From Celoporthe dispersa (lineage: Eukaryota > Ascomycota > Sordariomycetes > Diaporthales > Cryphonectriaceae), in the NCBI GenBank assembly GCA_016584495.1, contig WAID01000009.1, positions 496,001 through 560,000 on the forward strand: DNA of 64,000 nucleotides, given 5' to 3'. Position numbers and translations under genes: made by a program. The notes beneath the pieces are model-generated. The model was given only the letters and a program-made list of their open reading frames with translations. It was not told where the DNA came from and made no database searches. Position 1 is the first letter of the stretch, and every line of letters begins with the position of its first letter. This document shows positions 54,940 through 64,000 of the stretch, piece after piece.

Positions 54940-57643
54940 TTAACAGAGTACCACCATGAGACCAATGAGACCAAGGACTAGTGATGTAGCCCAAGCCCTC
55001 GTGCCATGTCTATACTGAGAGGCACTCCCACTTGTCGATCCCGAGCCATCACTATTACCTGAGCCAGAACCGGATCCGGAGCTAGAGGTATTGCCGCTGC
55101 CAGGCTCATAAGAGATCTTGAACACCCAAGCATACTCATCTGCATCCCTCACGTCGTCGGTAATATTCAACAAAAGACTACCGTTCGCCAGCAGACTGCT
55201 AGGGACGACCGTGCCAGACATGTTCCCGCCGACCACAGTGACCTGGTCGCCGGCCACATACGGCACTGGCGAGTCCAAGACCAGGGTATCGTTTGGCGCG
55301 GACAGTGTTGTGATGTAGAAAGCGTCGGGAGTTTGGGTGAAGCGCACTTCGAGACCCTCCTCGGGGGTGATGGTCCAGTAGGTGGTGTTGAAGATGGCCT
55401 CTGCGTGGGACTTGATCCAGATGCCTGCTGTGCGGAGGTTCTGCTGCTCGATAGCGATGATCGTTCCTGTGTTATGTGTACAAAGCTGGTCAGGATCTCT
55501 TCGGGATGAATTTAGGACAACTCGTTCAAGGTCCCAACAGGTTCTTCTTACCGTTCGCCTGAGGCCCAACATCCAGCAGGAAGTTCCCATTCTTGCTCAC
55601 AATATCCACCAGCGTCGTCACGATCTTGTCCGGCGTGATGTACTCGTCATCAGGGGTCGCCCTGTTGTAGCCATAGCTATACGGATCCATCCCCAGGTTG
55701 CTCTCCCACTTCCGCATCTGCACAGAGCCATATTTGGCGTACTCTGGCGTGTCAAAGTCGCCAGGCGTGCCGCAGCGGTTATTGGTAGAGACCTGTCTTC
55801 CCTGCTGGGCGGCACTGTTGAACCATGCAGAGGCGAACTCGGCCGTCAGATTGGGCCCTCCGATGTCACACCACAGAATTTCTGTGCCCATCTCTGCCAA
55901 GGTCTGCATCTCAGGGAGGATCAGATCGGCCACATAGTCGTCCACATGCACATAGCCAGTGTAAGGCTCCGTGACATTCGTATAAGGGTTCGTAGCGTTA
56001 CCGCCCGGCCAATCTCCAAATCCCAGCGAGGCGTAGTCTGGATGGAACCACTCGGGCAGTGAATAATACGTCGCTCGGTGGAGTTGAGGCTGGTACTGCG
56101 CAGCCGCGTCAAAGAGCTCCTGGAGGAGATTCCTGTACGGCGGGAGGGCCACGCTCGTGCGCTGGGTGACGTTGGGCGGTAGATCGAAGATGGCGTAGCC
56201 GTCGTGGTGCTTGCTGACCTGGACAAAGTACTTTGCGCCGGCGTCGTCGAACAGGTCTACCCATTCCTTTGGGTCGAAGACCGAGGCGGTGAAGTTCTGG
56301 ATAAAGTCGTCGTAGGTGTGGTTCTCGCCGTAGGTCCGCAAGTTGTACTGGTAGGTCTCTTCTTTGGTGTCTGGGCCCAGATTCATGTCGTACCAGTACC
56401 ATTCTGCGTAGGTCTCGTTGTTGCCCGTGTTCCCCCAGCCTGGCACGGCGTATACGCCCCAGTGGATGAAGATGCCGTATCTGCTGTGTGGTCAGTAATT
56501 GGATCTGAGAGATAAAAGTTATGTCTGTCTGTTTGCGTACTTGGCGTTCTGGAACCAGGGAGGAGACTCGTGGGCATAGATGCTCTCATAGCTCGGCTCA
56601 TAAGTCTGGATACCATATGTTGCGTTGAACGTATAAGTCATGTTGGAAAGGCCCGTCCCAGAGATGACCAAGGTTGCTGTTCCATCGGTCCCCTCTGCGA
56701 CACCCTCTGCATTGACAACACCGATCTGCACCCTCGCCTGGTCACCAGGCCGGAGACGCTTGATATAGCCAGGCTGAACAGTCGTCACCCCATCCGACTC
56801 GATTGTAAGCGTCACGCTCTGGTTCGCCAGGACCCATTCTGTCCCGATGTTGTTCACTGTCGCCTCGTAAATCTGCGTCTTGTTGGTCCCCTCGAGCCAT
56901 GTATTCGTGCTCCTCGCGAGCTGCACGTCCAGGCCGGCGCCCTCACCGGCAGAGGCCGGCAGCATCGATACCGCAAAGATATGCAGCCTGGTGCCCTCCG
57001 TCTCGCCACCAGGGTCGCTGCTCGAACCCGTCGCGACGTCTGGCAGCTGCAGGCTCACTAAGTCCCTGGTGCTGTCCAGCCATGCCGCCACCCGAAAGAT
57101 CATGGAGCGGTTGTAGTCCAATGTCTCGTTCGTCAGGTAGTAAGGGAAAATAATATCCCCACCATAGGGATACGGCCAGTCCCAGAACGGATCAACAAGC
57201 ACGGCCCCGCTCGTGGTCGTCCCGTCGGCATAGGTGGCATTCACATACCCCGTCGCGATGGCGCTCTCTGCCGCTGCGAGCATGTGCACCCCGACATATC
57301 TGCCCTGTGCGACAGGAAGCATCTGTCCTTGCGCCAGAACATTGTCACTCCCGTTGCTGTCGGCCTGGTACTGCGGAAATAAAAAATCCACGCCGCCGTA
57401 GGTGAAGTTCTCAGCGGGGAGGTACTGGGCCGGGTAGGCTGCTCCTGTGCCGTCAAAGTCTGCGTCGTTGGGGCTCATGGCGAAGGCGCGGTTGTTGCGC
57501 AGGCTGGTGATGTCGATGGGTTGCGAGGGTATGCTGCCACCTGTGCCAGGGCTGTTCTTGGGGTCGATGACGAGACCGAAGCTGGAGTCAGCAGAGGCCG
57601 GGAGCCCAGCCAGGACCAGGGGTAAGATGGTAGAGGATCTCAT
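54940..57643 (-). CDS. GPI-anchored GH29 alpha-L-fucosidase-like protein
   Basis: A family GH29 glycosidase, predicted to remove alpha-L-fucose at the cell surface. Exons are 56541-57643, 55552-56480 and 54940-55466, with introns 56481-56540 (GTACGC donor) and 55467-55551; 852 residues, no frame error. There is a signal peptide (about 1-18), then an N-terminal part of about 350 residues that is strand-rich and not part of the usual catalytic barrel. The GH29 domain starts near YGIFIHWGVYAVPGWG (about 368), with KYFVQVSKHHDGYAIFD and the nucleophile Asp573 in EILWCDIGG; FLLDVGPQANG follows. A beta-rich domain, a Ser/Gly linker and a hydrophobic tail (LVLGLIGLMVVLC) suggest a GPI anchor. The general acid is not conserved across GH29 and was not assigned. 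Confidence 0.9.
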
Positions 57644-58306
57644 GTTGTGTGCTTTTCAGGGTGCAGGCTGGTGAATGTCTCCGAGCAGTTCATGACTGGC
57701 TGTGGCAGAGTTCACCACTGAAGAAGTAAGAGAGTCCCAAGTAAAGGCGATGATAGCATCATAGGAGACAGAGCCCCTTTCACGAACGGGAGAGGAGAAA
57801 GACCAATCTAGAGTCAATTTTGATGGAGACCCACGCTTGAAGATGAACCGAGCCGTCGGCAAAATGTCGCTATCACGACCGCTCTGGCCACCCCACAGGT
57901 ACCATTCCTCCCTCATCTGTCATGGCTGTCGGGATGTTGTAAACCGGGTAGCAGAGAATGCGGGGAAAGACGCTCCCAGAGCAACATGGCTGTGGAGACT
58001 GGGCCGTGTTGATCTTCGCAGGGGTTGAGGGATAATGAATACACAATACTACTCAAGAACGTAGTATAATCTGGAGAGGCCTGTACGCACCTCTTGTGCC
58101 CAGAGCTGGATCGACGGCTCGAGCAAGCTTGCTAAGCCTGCATGATAGTCTTGAGGCTGTCTACCGTCACTGTTATCCAGAAGACAAATTGATAATATGA
58201 ATTCAATTTCGAGACTAAGAGCATATAATAGAATGGGACTTAGGACTGACTATATGCCAAATCCGCAAATTTCTCCGCCAGCTCATTGTGGCAACAACCA
58301 GTTCCA
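57644..58306. other. Intergenic region
   Basis: About 660 bp with the GH29 promoter and the P450 3' flank. No other feature seen. Confidence 0.5.
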
Positions 58307-60262
58307 TCACTCCTGAACACGCTTCAACTCGATAATGCCAGTCGGACTCGGGCCAGATACGCTACCAAAATAAAAGTTAGGATACCTCTCCTTGACCTCC
58401 GCCGGGAAGCGCAGGTCAAACTGAAGCACAATCCTCGCCATGATAAGCTTGATCTCGTTCGCGGCAAAGAACCTTCCCGGGCAGGCATGTCTGCCAAACC
58501 CAAAGCTGGTGTTCTCCTTGGTCACGCTCACGAACTGGTACTGCTCGCGGTTTCGGAAGCCGTTCGGGTCGGGCGTGTCATCCTTGGTCCGGAGATTGTA
58601 GAACCGGTAGGGGTCGAAGACGTCCGGATCCTTGTAGTGTGCGGCGTCGTGGAGGACTGCGAGGCTTGGGGTCTCGATGAAGGTTCCGGCTGGGATCCGG
58701 GTTCCGTCCTTGAGCGTGATGGGCTTCTGGACGTATCGCCTGAAAGAGTCTGGGAAGACAATCAGCTACAAGAACAAGACACCCGTCATTGTGAAGAAGC
58801 ATGACTGACCGACAAAGGGAGGGGTAAATCGCTGGCTTTCTCGCATAAAACTGTCGAGGAGTTTCATATTGAACAGAGCCTGAGAGGTCATGACACCATC
58901 TGTCTCGCCAAGGACATCCGCAATCTCCTTCCGAATGTCTTGGACTACCTCAGGACGCATAGCCAGATCATACAACCTACAGCAGAGAAGAAAAGCTGTC
59001 AGAACACGCGAACCTAGGCAGGTTTTGGCTCTGGCCTCTCTCCGTGGCACACTTACATCGCAGTGGCGGAGAGTGTGGTCGTGTGAATCGCCGCCATCGT
59101 CAGGAGCAGCTGCATGTCCGTTATCTGTCCAGTATCGCTGATCCCCTCCGCCACTGTCCTCTCCACCAACCACTGCAACAGGTCCTCCGGCACAGGTTGG
59201 CCCTCGCGCATCATCTGTCTCCTGTTCTGAAGAATAGGTCCCAGAAACGCCTTCATCTGCCGCCGATGTTGCTGGCTCTTGTTCAGTGCGGGTGAGAGTC
59301 CGAGGTACACGGCGGGCGAGCGGAGCCACTTGGGCCACCGCTTGACCTCCTGCGCAGCCGCCGTGACCTCTCTTGTGTACTCGATCGCCGAGGCCAGATA
59401 GACTTTGTGTCGACAGAGGTCGGGCCCGACGAAAATATTGCCCGACACGATGGCTACTATGCGCAGAACAACAGAAAAGATCGATACGTCTGTCCAGTCC
59501 GCACAGGGAGGTAGCTCGGTGTTGACCGTCTTGTCGACTTCGTCCGAGAGTCGCGGATTGAGATAGGCTGTGTTTAGGTAGGCGTCAGCCGCGAGATTCT
59601 AAATTGGTCGGAAGTAATGACGACGAGTTCTTCTGCTCGGTGGGAGTTGGTTAAATACCCAGGTTTCTCGTCAGGTCGACCCTGATTATGCTCTTGGTTA
59701 TATCCGTCCTTTCTTTCGGTGGGAATAACTTGGTGTAGTCGTTTGCAAAGACCTGATGTTTGGTTCACTTATCATCACTATGTGCACGACTTTAGCCCAT
59801 TGATCCGACCGAAGGGGGTCTTTACCTGTTCAAAGGACTTTAGAACGTCGATTTCATCGTCTGAACACTGTCTTAACTCATCGAGGTACCGGGTCGGGAC
59901 GATCAGATGGTCACCTAAAGCCACGACGCGACGGTTAATAAAGACGAGAATGGACGTGATTTCCGAGCCAGATAACTTGCAGCAGAGAACAGAAAAAGTC
60001 CTCACTCACCATCAGGCATCGTGAGCCGGTAGATCTGATCCTTGAACCGGCGATATCCATCTTGATACAGCTCAACTGGGTGATAAACGAAGGCCTCGAT
60101 CCTCTTGCGACGGCTACCGTAGCCCTCACCGAGTAGAGGGAATCTCGCGAGCTGACCCTGTGAGGCGATGCGATGCAACAAAAGCAAGATGCCGGTAAGC
60201 ACTCCAGCCGCCACCCAGCGGAGGAGACCGTCTCCTAACGGCGACAGTGTAAAGGAGGCCAT
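58307..60262 (-). CDS. Cytochrome P450 monooxygenase
   Basis: A microsomal haem monooxygenase. Six exons (60010-60262, 59826-59914, 59659-59752, 59057-59567, 58810-58976, 58307-58749) sum to 518 residues with no frame error. An N-terminal membrane anchor (about 12-28, LLRWVAAGVLTGILLLL) precedes FPLLGEG. The I-helix segment is MAAIHTTTLSATAM, the ExxR motif is ESQR, and the haem loop FGFGRHACPGR has the ligand Cys461. The motif set, including KELPP-like NTELPPCADW and RRYVQKPITLKDGTRIPAGT, resembles fungal P450s of the ent-kaurene-oxidase/CYP503 type, which act on terpenoid or other hydrophobic substrates. The substrate is not known, and no terpene or polyketide synthase is in this window. 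It is divergent from the F-box gene at 61108. Confidence 0.93.
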
Positions 60263-61107
60263 CTCTCTAGCTAATCTCACGAGTATCTCGGTAAGTAATG
60301 TTATATATTAAGCCTGCCAAAACGAACTCTTGGCCATGTGTGGTTGAATCTCTGACTCCTCAATCTTCAAGATGAAGTGAAGCAATGCTTGTCTAGAGTT
60401 CAAATACGAGGTGTTAACTGCCGATGAGCATGAGATGCATACTAGCCCGCTCCTCGTGCACTTGTAGGTAGCCACAGAGGAGTCTGCCCGCATCTCACAG
60501 ATTGTAACGTTATTGCGTAGGGCGAAGAATGTCGATCTTGCAGATAATATCTCCACGAATTCGCGGCCACCTTGATAGGCTAGTTAGCGTACTATCACCT
60601 TCATAAGCTGTAGACTCATCTATATGCTAGTCAAATATTTTCCACTTGGTTGTACCGCCTCTAGATGACCTATAAACAGCCGGTAGGTAATCAGAGTACA
60701 CGTCTTCACCTGCGGATACTATAAAATCTATTGAACAGCACAAGGATCTGCCGACTGGACAATAAAGACCAAAGACTAGCAATGAAATCACTGAGCGTGT
60801 GGGTCCGATCGTTACGCAGCTATATAGACCACCACCGACTCCGGTGAGCTGGGAGTGTTCACTCCTTCTGGCTGTCGCAGACTAAACGTTACCTATTCAT
60901 CTACAATATGACAGAAAGATAGCCTACAAAGAGTAAACGTAATGTTTAAAATTCTAGTCCTCCCACTGAAGTATTAAACAGAGCGCTTACATTGGTGTCT
61001 TGTCGTCTGTGAATTTGGCATCTGAGTCAGCACTAGGTAGACATATTGATATTCCATGAAGAGGCGCAGCTGCTCTCTCCTTTCATTGCTAGCCTTCCGT
61101 CGACCTT
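60263..61107. other. Divergent promoter region
   Basis: About 845 bp between the P450 and F-box genes, AT-rich, presumably with both promoters. The small frame at 60308-60556 has no recognisable content. Confidence 0.5.
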
Positions 61108-63087
61108 ATGGCAGCTCATCTTTCATCTCTGCTCGACCAGACTCACCATTCCCTTCCCACCTCCTGGCTACTATCCCATCTGCTCGCGATGACATGGATT
61201 CGGTCGAAATTCGCAAGGTTTTTTTCCGGCCCCCGGGGCGAAATTCCGAAAATGCGTACCCAGCCCGCAACCTCGCAACGTCGCAGCCCACAGCGTCCTA
61301 CAGACGATGTGAGCATTCTGTCACTCGCCAGCCTGGGCACCGAGATACTCGGTACTGTGATGGAGATTATCAGGCACGAGAGCCCCGGGACTCTCCCCTC
61401 CGTGGCCCTCGTGAGCTCTTATTTCTACCAGCTCGCCAGATACAGCCAGTCCCGCGAGCTTACGTTCGACCTGGGCAAACCGACCGATGAGAGCGAGGCA
61501 CGGCGCCTAGAATCATGGGCTCAACACATGGAGAACGCCAATCTCGCTCAAGCTGTCCGCTCCCTGACTGTCCTCGGCGAACGAGAGGACCAGAACGAAT
61601 GGTCACAGCTCTGTGCCCTCATCTCAAAGCTGGCAGGGCTATCCGAGATCAATTGGTACCACCCGGCTCCCATTCCGGACAAGATTTTTCAAGAGTTGCG
61701 ACAACGATCTTCTGTGCGTCTGAACACTCGGCTCCACCGGATGTCTTCCTCGCGGGAGCCCAAGACGTCGGACTACAGCTTCTTGGTGTCCTTGCAAGAC
61801 TGCCCCAACCTGCGCTCTCTCGAGGTCTCCTGTAGATCCTACGGCGCCGAAGGCTGTCTGCACGCCACCAGGCCGCTGAAGGGAATCCTCATGTCCTGCC
61901 CTAACCTCCAGCGGCTCAAGCTCGATATCCGCGTATGGGCAGGCAACGGTTACACTAACTTCGCTCCAGGGGAGTATTGTTGCTTCGACCTCCTCCATGG
62001 GGAACGTCCCCTGTGCGCTCTTGAAGAGCTGGACCTGATTCACTATCCTTTCGGGCAGCCACATCATGGATCTGGGTCACGCACCGGACCGTCTTCCTGC
62101 AACGTAGATCCACTTCAAGTCTCCGAACAGAACTACTGGGCTCAAGCTTTTGACTGGTCACGCCTCAAGACCTTGCGCCTTCTTGGGGATGTTCCTCTCA
62201 CGTTAGATCTGATGCCCCGCCTTACGTCCCTTCGACAGGTGGCCCTGCTGGGTTGCCCGGAGAGCCTGCGCGCGTTTCATATGGCAGTTCCGGCTGGTCT
62301 CGAGGCCATCGCCATCCAAAAGCTGGCAGACGTAGGGCTTGACTCCATCCTGAGACACGGCCACACCCTGCGCAAGCTCAAGATCCATCAAGATGAGAAG
62401 CGGGACAGCGAAGCACCCACGTGGGCAGGCAGCGCCATGAGCATCCAGGCTCTGCAAGCAATACGCAAGGCATGTCCGCTCATAGAAGACCTGGCCCTTG
62501 ACCTCTCCCGGGATGGTGCCTGGCCCTTCGAGGCATTCAGTATTCTAGCCAGCTTCCCGCGACTACGCCGCCTGGAAATGTGGTTCGCACTCGGCGTCCC
62601 AGACAGTAAAAACCCAATTCGCCCTTACACGGCGTTCCAAGCCTCACGAGACATTTATCGATATCTTCTCGAGAGATCTCCCACGAGACCTTCCCTCCTG
62701 ACAGAAGTTCACATCCACTCGGGAGCACCACCGCCTTTGGAATATGGCGTTTTAATGCCAGGAGACTGGTGGCCGGGCGGGAATCAAGCTAATTTTGTCT
62801 GCAGGTTGTCCGAGCGCGACGATGAGGCGCTTGAGAGGGTCTTCTCGACTATTTGTGCGCAGATGCCCTCTACAGACAACGAATTCCTTCAGATGACGAA
62901 ACCGGGATTGAAATGGAAGAAGCTCAAGACGCAGTACGAGCGCTTCCTCAGAAGCCATGCGTCGGCCTTGGATGGGCACAGATTCAACAGAGTCCTCCTA
63001 GCATACTATGGGCCTAGAAGCGAGCGTCCTTCTGTCCGTATAGACCACATTAATTTCAGTGAGCACTGGGAGTGGTCATCCTTTTAG
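61108..63087 (+). CDS. F-box/leucine-rich-repeat-like protein
   Basis: A single-exon frame of up to 659 residues. The start may be at 61108 or at the ATG at 61189 (MTWIRSKFARFF), which would shorten it by 27. The segment VSILSLASLGTEILGTVMEIIR (about 68-90) and the following SVALVSSYFYQLARYSQSRELTF have the F-box look: L..LP.EIL..I, then a helix with LVSR-like residues. The rest has irregular leucine-rich repeats (CPNLRSLEVSC, CPNLQRLKLDI, LEELDLIHYPF, LIEDLALDL). Such proteins are substrate adaptors of SCF ubiquitin ligases in fungi. The substrate is unknown. Confidence 0.72.
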   Translation: MAAHLSSLLDQTHHSLPTSWLLSHLLAMTWIRSKFARFFSGPRGEIPKMRTQPATSQRRSPQRPTDDVSILSLASLGTEILGTVMEIIRHESPGTLPSVALVSSYFYQLARYSQSRELTFDLGKPTDESEARRLESWAQHMENANLAQAVRSLTVLGEREDQNEWSQLCALISKLAGLSEINWYHPAPIPDKIFQELRQRSSVRLNTRLHRMSSSREPKTSDYSFLVSLQDCPNLRSLEVSCRSYGAEGCLHATRPLKGILMSCPNLQRLKLDIRVWAGNGYTNFAPGEYCCFDLLHGERPLCALEELDLIHYPFGQPHHGSGSRTGPSSCNVDPLQVSEQNYWAQAFDWSRLKTLRLLGDVPLTLDLMPRLTSLRQVALLGCPESLRAFHMAVPAGLEAIAIQKLADVGLDSILRHGHTLRKLKIHQDEKRDSEAPTWAGSAMSIQALQAIRKACPLIEDLALDLSRDGAWPFEAFSILASFPRLRRLEMWFALGVPDSKNPIRPYTAFQASRDIYRYLLERSPTRPSLLTEVHIHSGAPPPLEYGVLMPGDWWPGGNQANFVCRLSERDDEALERVFSTICAQMPSTDNEFLQMTKPGLKWKKLKTQYERFLRSHASALDGHRFNRVLLAYYGPRSERPSVRIDHINFSEHWEWSSF

Positions 63088-63299
63088 TGCTCGCATACTA
63101 GACCTCTTCTCTTCTAGACACAGTACTAAGCTGGTGGTTTTCACGTGGTCGAGGAACGCGGAGAGGGGGGGAGGATGAATATGTCACTGGCCAAGGAGGC
63201 AAACTGGTGCTCTTTCAGATAATTTCCGATCAGTGTAATGTCTTGATCCATTGATCTCATAATATGGCTTGTATATCACCAATGCTCCATGCTTCCAAA
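63088..63299. other. Convergent intergenic gap
   Basis: A 212-bp gap between the F-box gene and the coiled-coil gene; 3' ends face each other. No feature seen. Confidence 0.5.
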
Positions 63300-64000
63300 T
63301 CAATTGCTCTGACCCGACCTACCGGCGTGCTCAACGTTTCGAATGACCAGCCACAAGATCTTTCGAACCCCCTTCTCCTCCTTGTCATCTTTTCCTTTCT
63401 CCCTGTGGAGCTTTGCCATTTCCTTCTCGTATTCCTTCACCCGCCGTTCCCTGTCTCTTTCAATCTTCTCCAATTCCCTAAGCGTTTTGCTGCTGGACGG
63501 TGATCTCTTCAGTCTGACCTCGGTCTCCTTCCTGTCCAGTTTCTGCATGTCCTCTCCAAACTTCTCCATTTCTTTATTCTGGTCTTTACTGCTGTCGTGA
63601 TACTTCTCTAGCGCCTTCTCTCTGTCCTTGATCATCTTCTTCTCTTCTTTCTTTCTCTGGCTCTCGCTGACCATCGTATGTATCTTTCCAAGGATGTTGG
63701 TCGACTGCTTGACCTCGGGCAGCAGCGCCATGTCCAACGGTGCAATCCACTCCCGCAGCGAATCAAGCCGCCTCTGCTGCGCAGTGAGCCCTGTCGAGTC
63801 TCCCAGGCTCTCCAGAGGCATCAGCACAGGCGCCCGCTTATCAATCTTGCCAGTCGCGAGATCCAGGAGCGGGATACCTGCGACCTTGGCCAGCGCGTCC
63901 AGCCTCGCGATCTCAGCCTTCAGGCCTTGGGGGCAAACAGCTTCTGGTTCGCGTCCTGGAGACACATCTCCGTCCGCCCCTTGCTGATGGAGAAGGTTGC
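63300..64000 (-). CDS. Coiled-coil hypothetical protein (partial, one frameshift)
   Basis: The 3' part of a gene that starts beyond the right edge. It has no recognised family. The last approximately 230 residues have LDALAKVAGIPLLDLATGKID and WIAPLDMALLPEVKQ, then a long Lys/Glu/Arg coiled coil (about 95-195 from the visible start), and end RKILWLVIRNVEHAGRSGQSN. The protein is in one frame up to about 63921-63934, and in another before it (MCLQDANQKLFAPK, then GLKAEIARLDA). One missing base at the GGCC/GGGGG stretch would join them. With the edge so near, the frame upstream could also be an exon junction, but no splice site is placed there. Confidence 0.65.
   Translation of the reverse strand, partial: NLLHQQGADGDVSPGREPEAVCPQGLKAEIARLDALAKVAGIPLLDLATGKIDKRAPVLMPLESLGDSTGLTAQQRRLDSLREWIAPLDMALLPEVKQSTNILGKIHTMVSESQRKKEEKKMIKDREKALEKYHDSSKDQNKEMEKFGEDMQKLDRKETEVRLKRSPSSSKTLRELEKIERDRERRVKEYEKEMAKLHREKGKDDKEEKGVRKILWLVIRNVEHAGRSGQSN

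Noticed and set aside
51612..60262. Secondary-metabolite cluster around P450 and MFS
   Set aside because: No polyketide, peptide or terpene synthase and no pathway-type regulator is seen within the window; the transporter is a sugar porter, not a drug-efflux type.
1274..64000. Programmed ribosomal frameshifting as a shared system
   Set aside because: The shifts go in both directions, lie in unrelated genes and have no common slip site or downstream structure, so indel error explains them more simply.

Overview
This window comes from a filamentous ascomycete, most likely a Sordariomycete-type mould. The evidence is short introns (about 60-160 bp) with GTRAGT-like donors, an RNA-silencing RNA-dependent RNA polymerase, a fungal striatin of about 846 residues, PHO88/SND3 and RAD14 orthologues, secreted GH43 and GH29 enzymes, and a solo LTR with a perfect target duplication. 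I could not name the species. No tRNA, rRNA or CRISPR array was found.

Layout. 1.3-2.5 kb: SDR oxidoreductase. 3.5-5.0 kb: charged coiled-coil protein of unknown function. 5.4-6.3 kb: uncertain hypothetical. 7.1-8.8 kb: EthD-EthD-alpha/beta-hydrolase fusion, convergent with a SEC-C zinc-motif protein (9.0-9.7 kb). 10-16 kb: gene-poor, one tiny putative gene. 16.2-17.4 kb: disordered basic protein. 18.2-19.6 kb: secreted GH43 arabinanase-like enzyme. 21.1-25.1 kb: RNA-dependent RNA polymerase. 25-28 kb: gene-poor with a solo LTR. 28.3-30.2 kb: six-exon gene of unknown function. 31-40 kb: a housekeeping block on the minus strand (tail-anchored-like protein, striatin, RAD14/XPA, PHO88/SND3). 40.4-44.0 kb: methyltransferase-like protein and an MDR-type reductase on the plus strand. 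44.9-60.3 kb: a minus-strand run that looks accessory, with a thaumatin-like secreted protein, two related small secreted cysteine-rich proteins, a sugar-porter MFS transporter, a GPI-anchored GH29 fucosidase-like protein and a cytochrome P450. 61.1-63.1 kb: F-box/LRR-like protein. A coiled-coil protein runs off the right edge.

Splice models were built by hand from donor/acceptor sites and checked by reading-frame arithmetic. RdRP, striatin, GH43, GH29, MFS and P450 close as perfect open frames. Eight other genes need a single-base correction at one or two points. These corrections go in both directions and often lie in homopolymers, and they include a conserved ER protein, so sequence error is likelier than gene decay.

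The most novel-looking item is the tandem pair of small secreted proteins at 49.5 and 50.6 kb. They share a CxCxC-x(4-5)-CxCxC C-terminus behind an Asp/Pro-rich linker.
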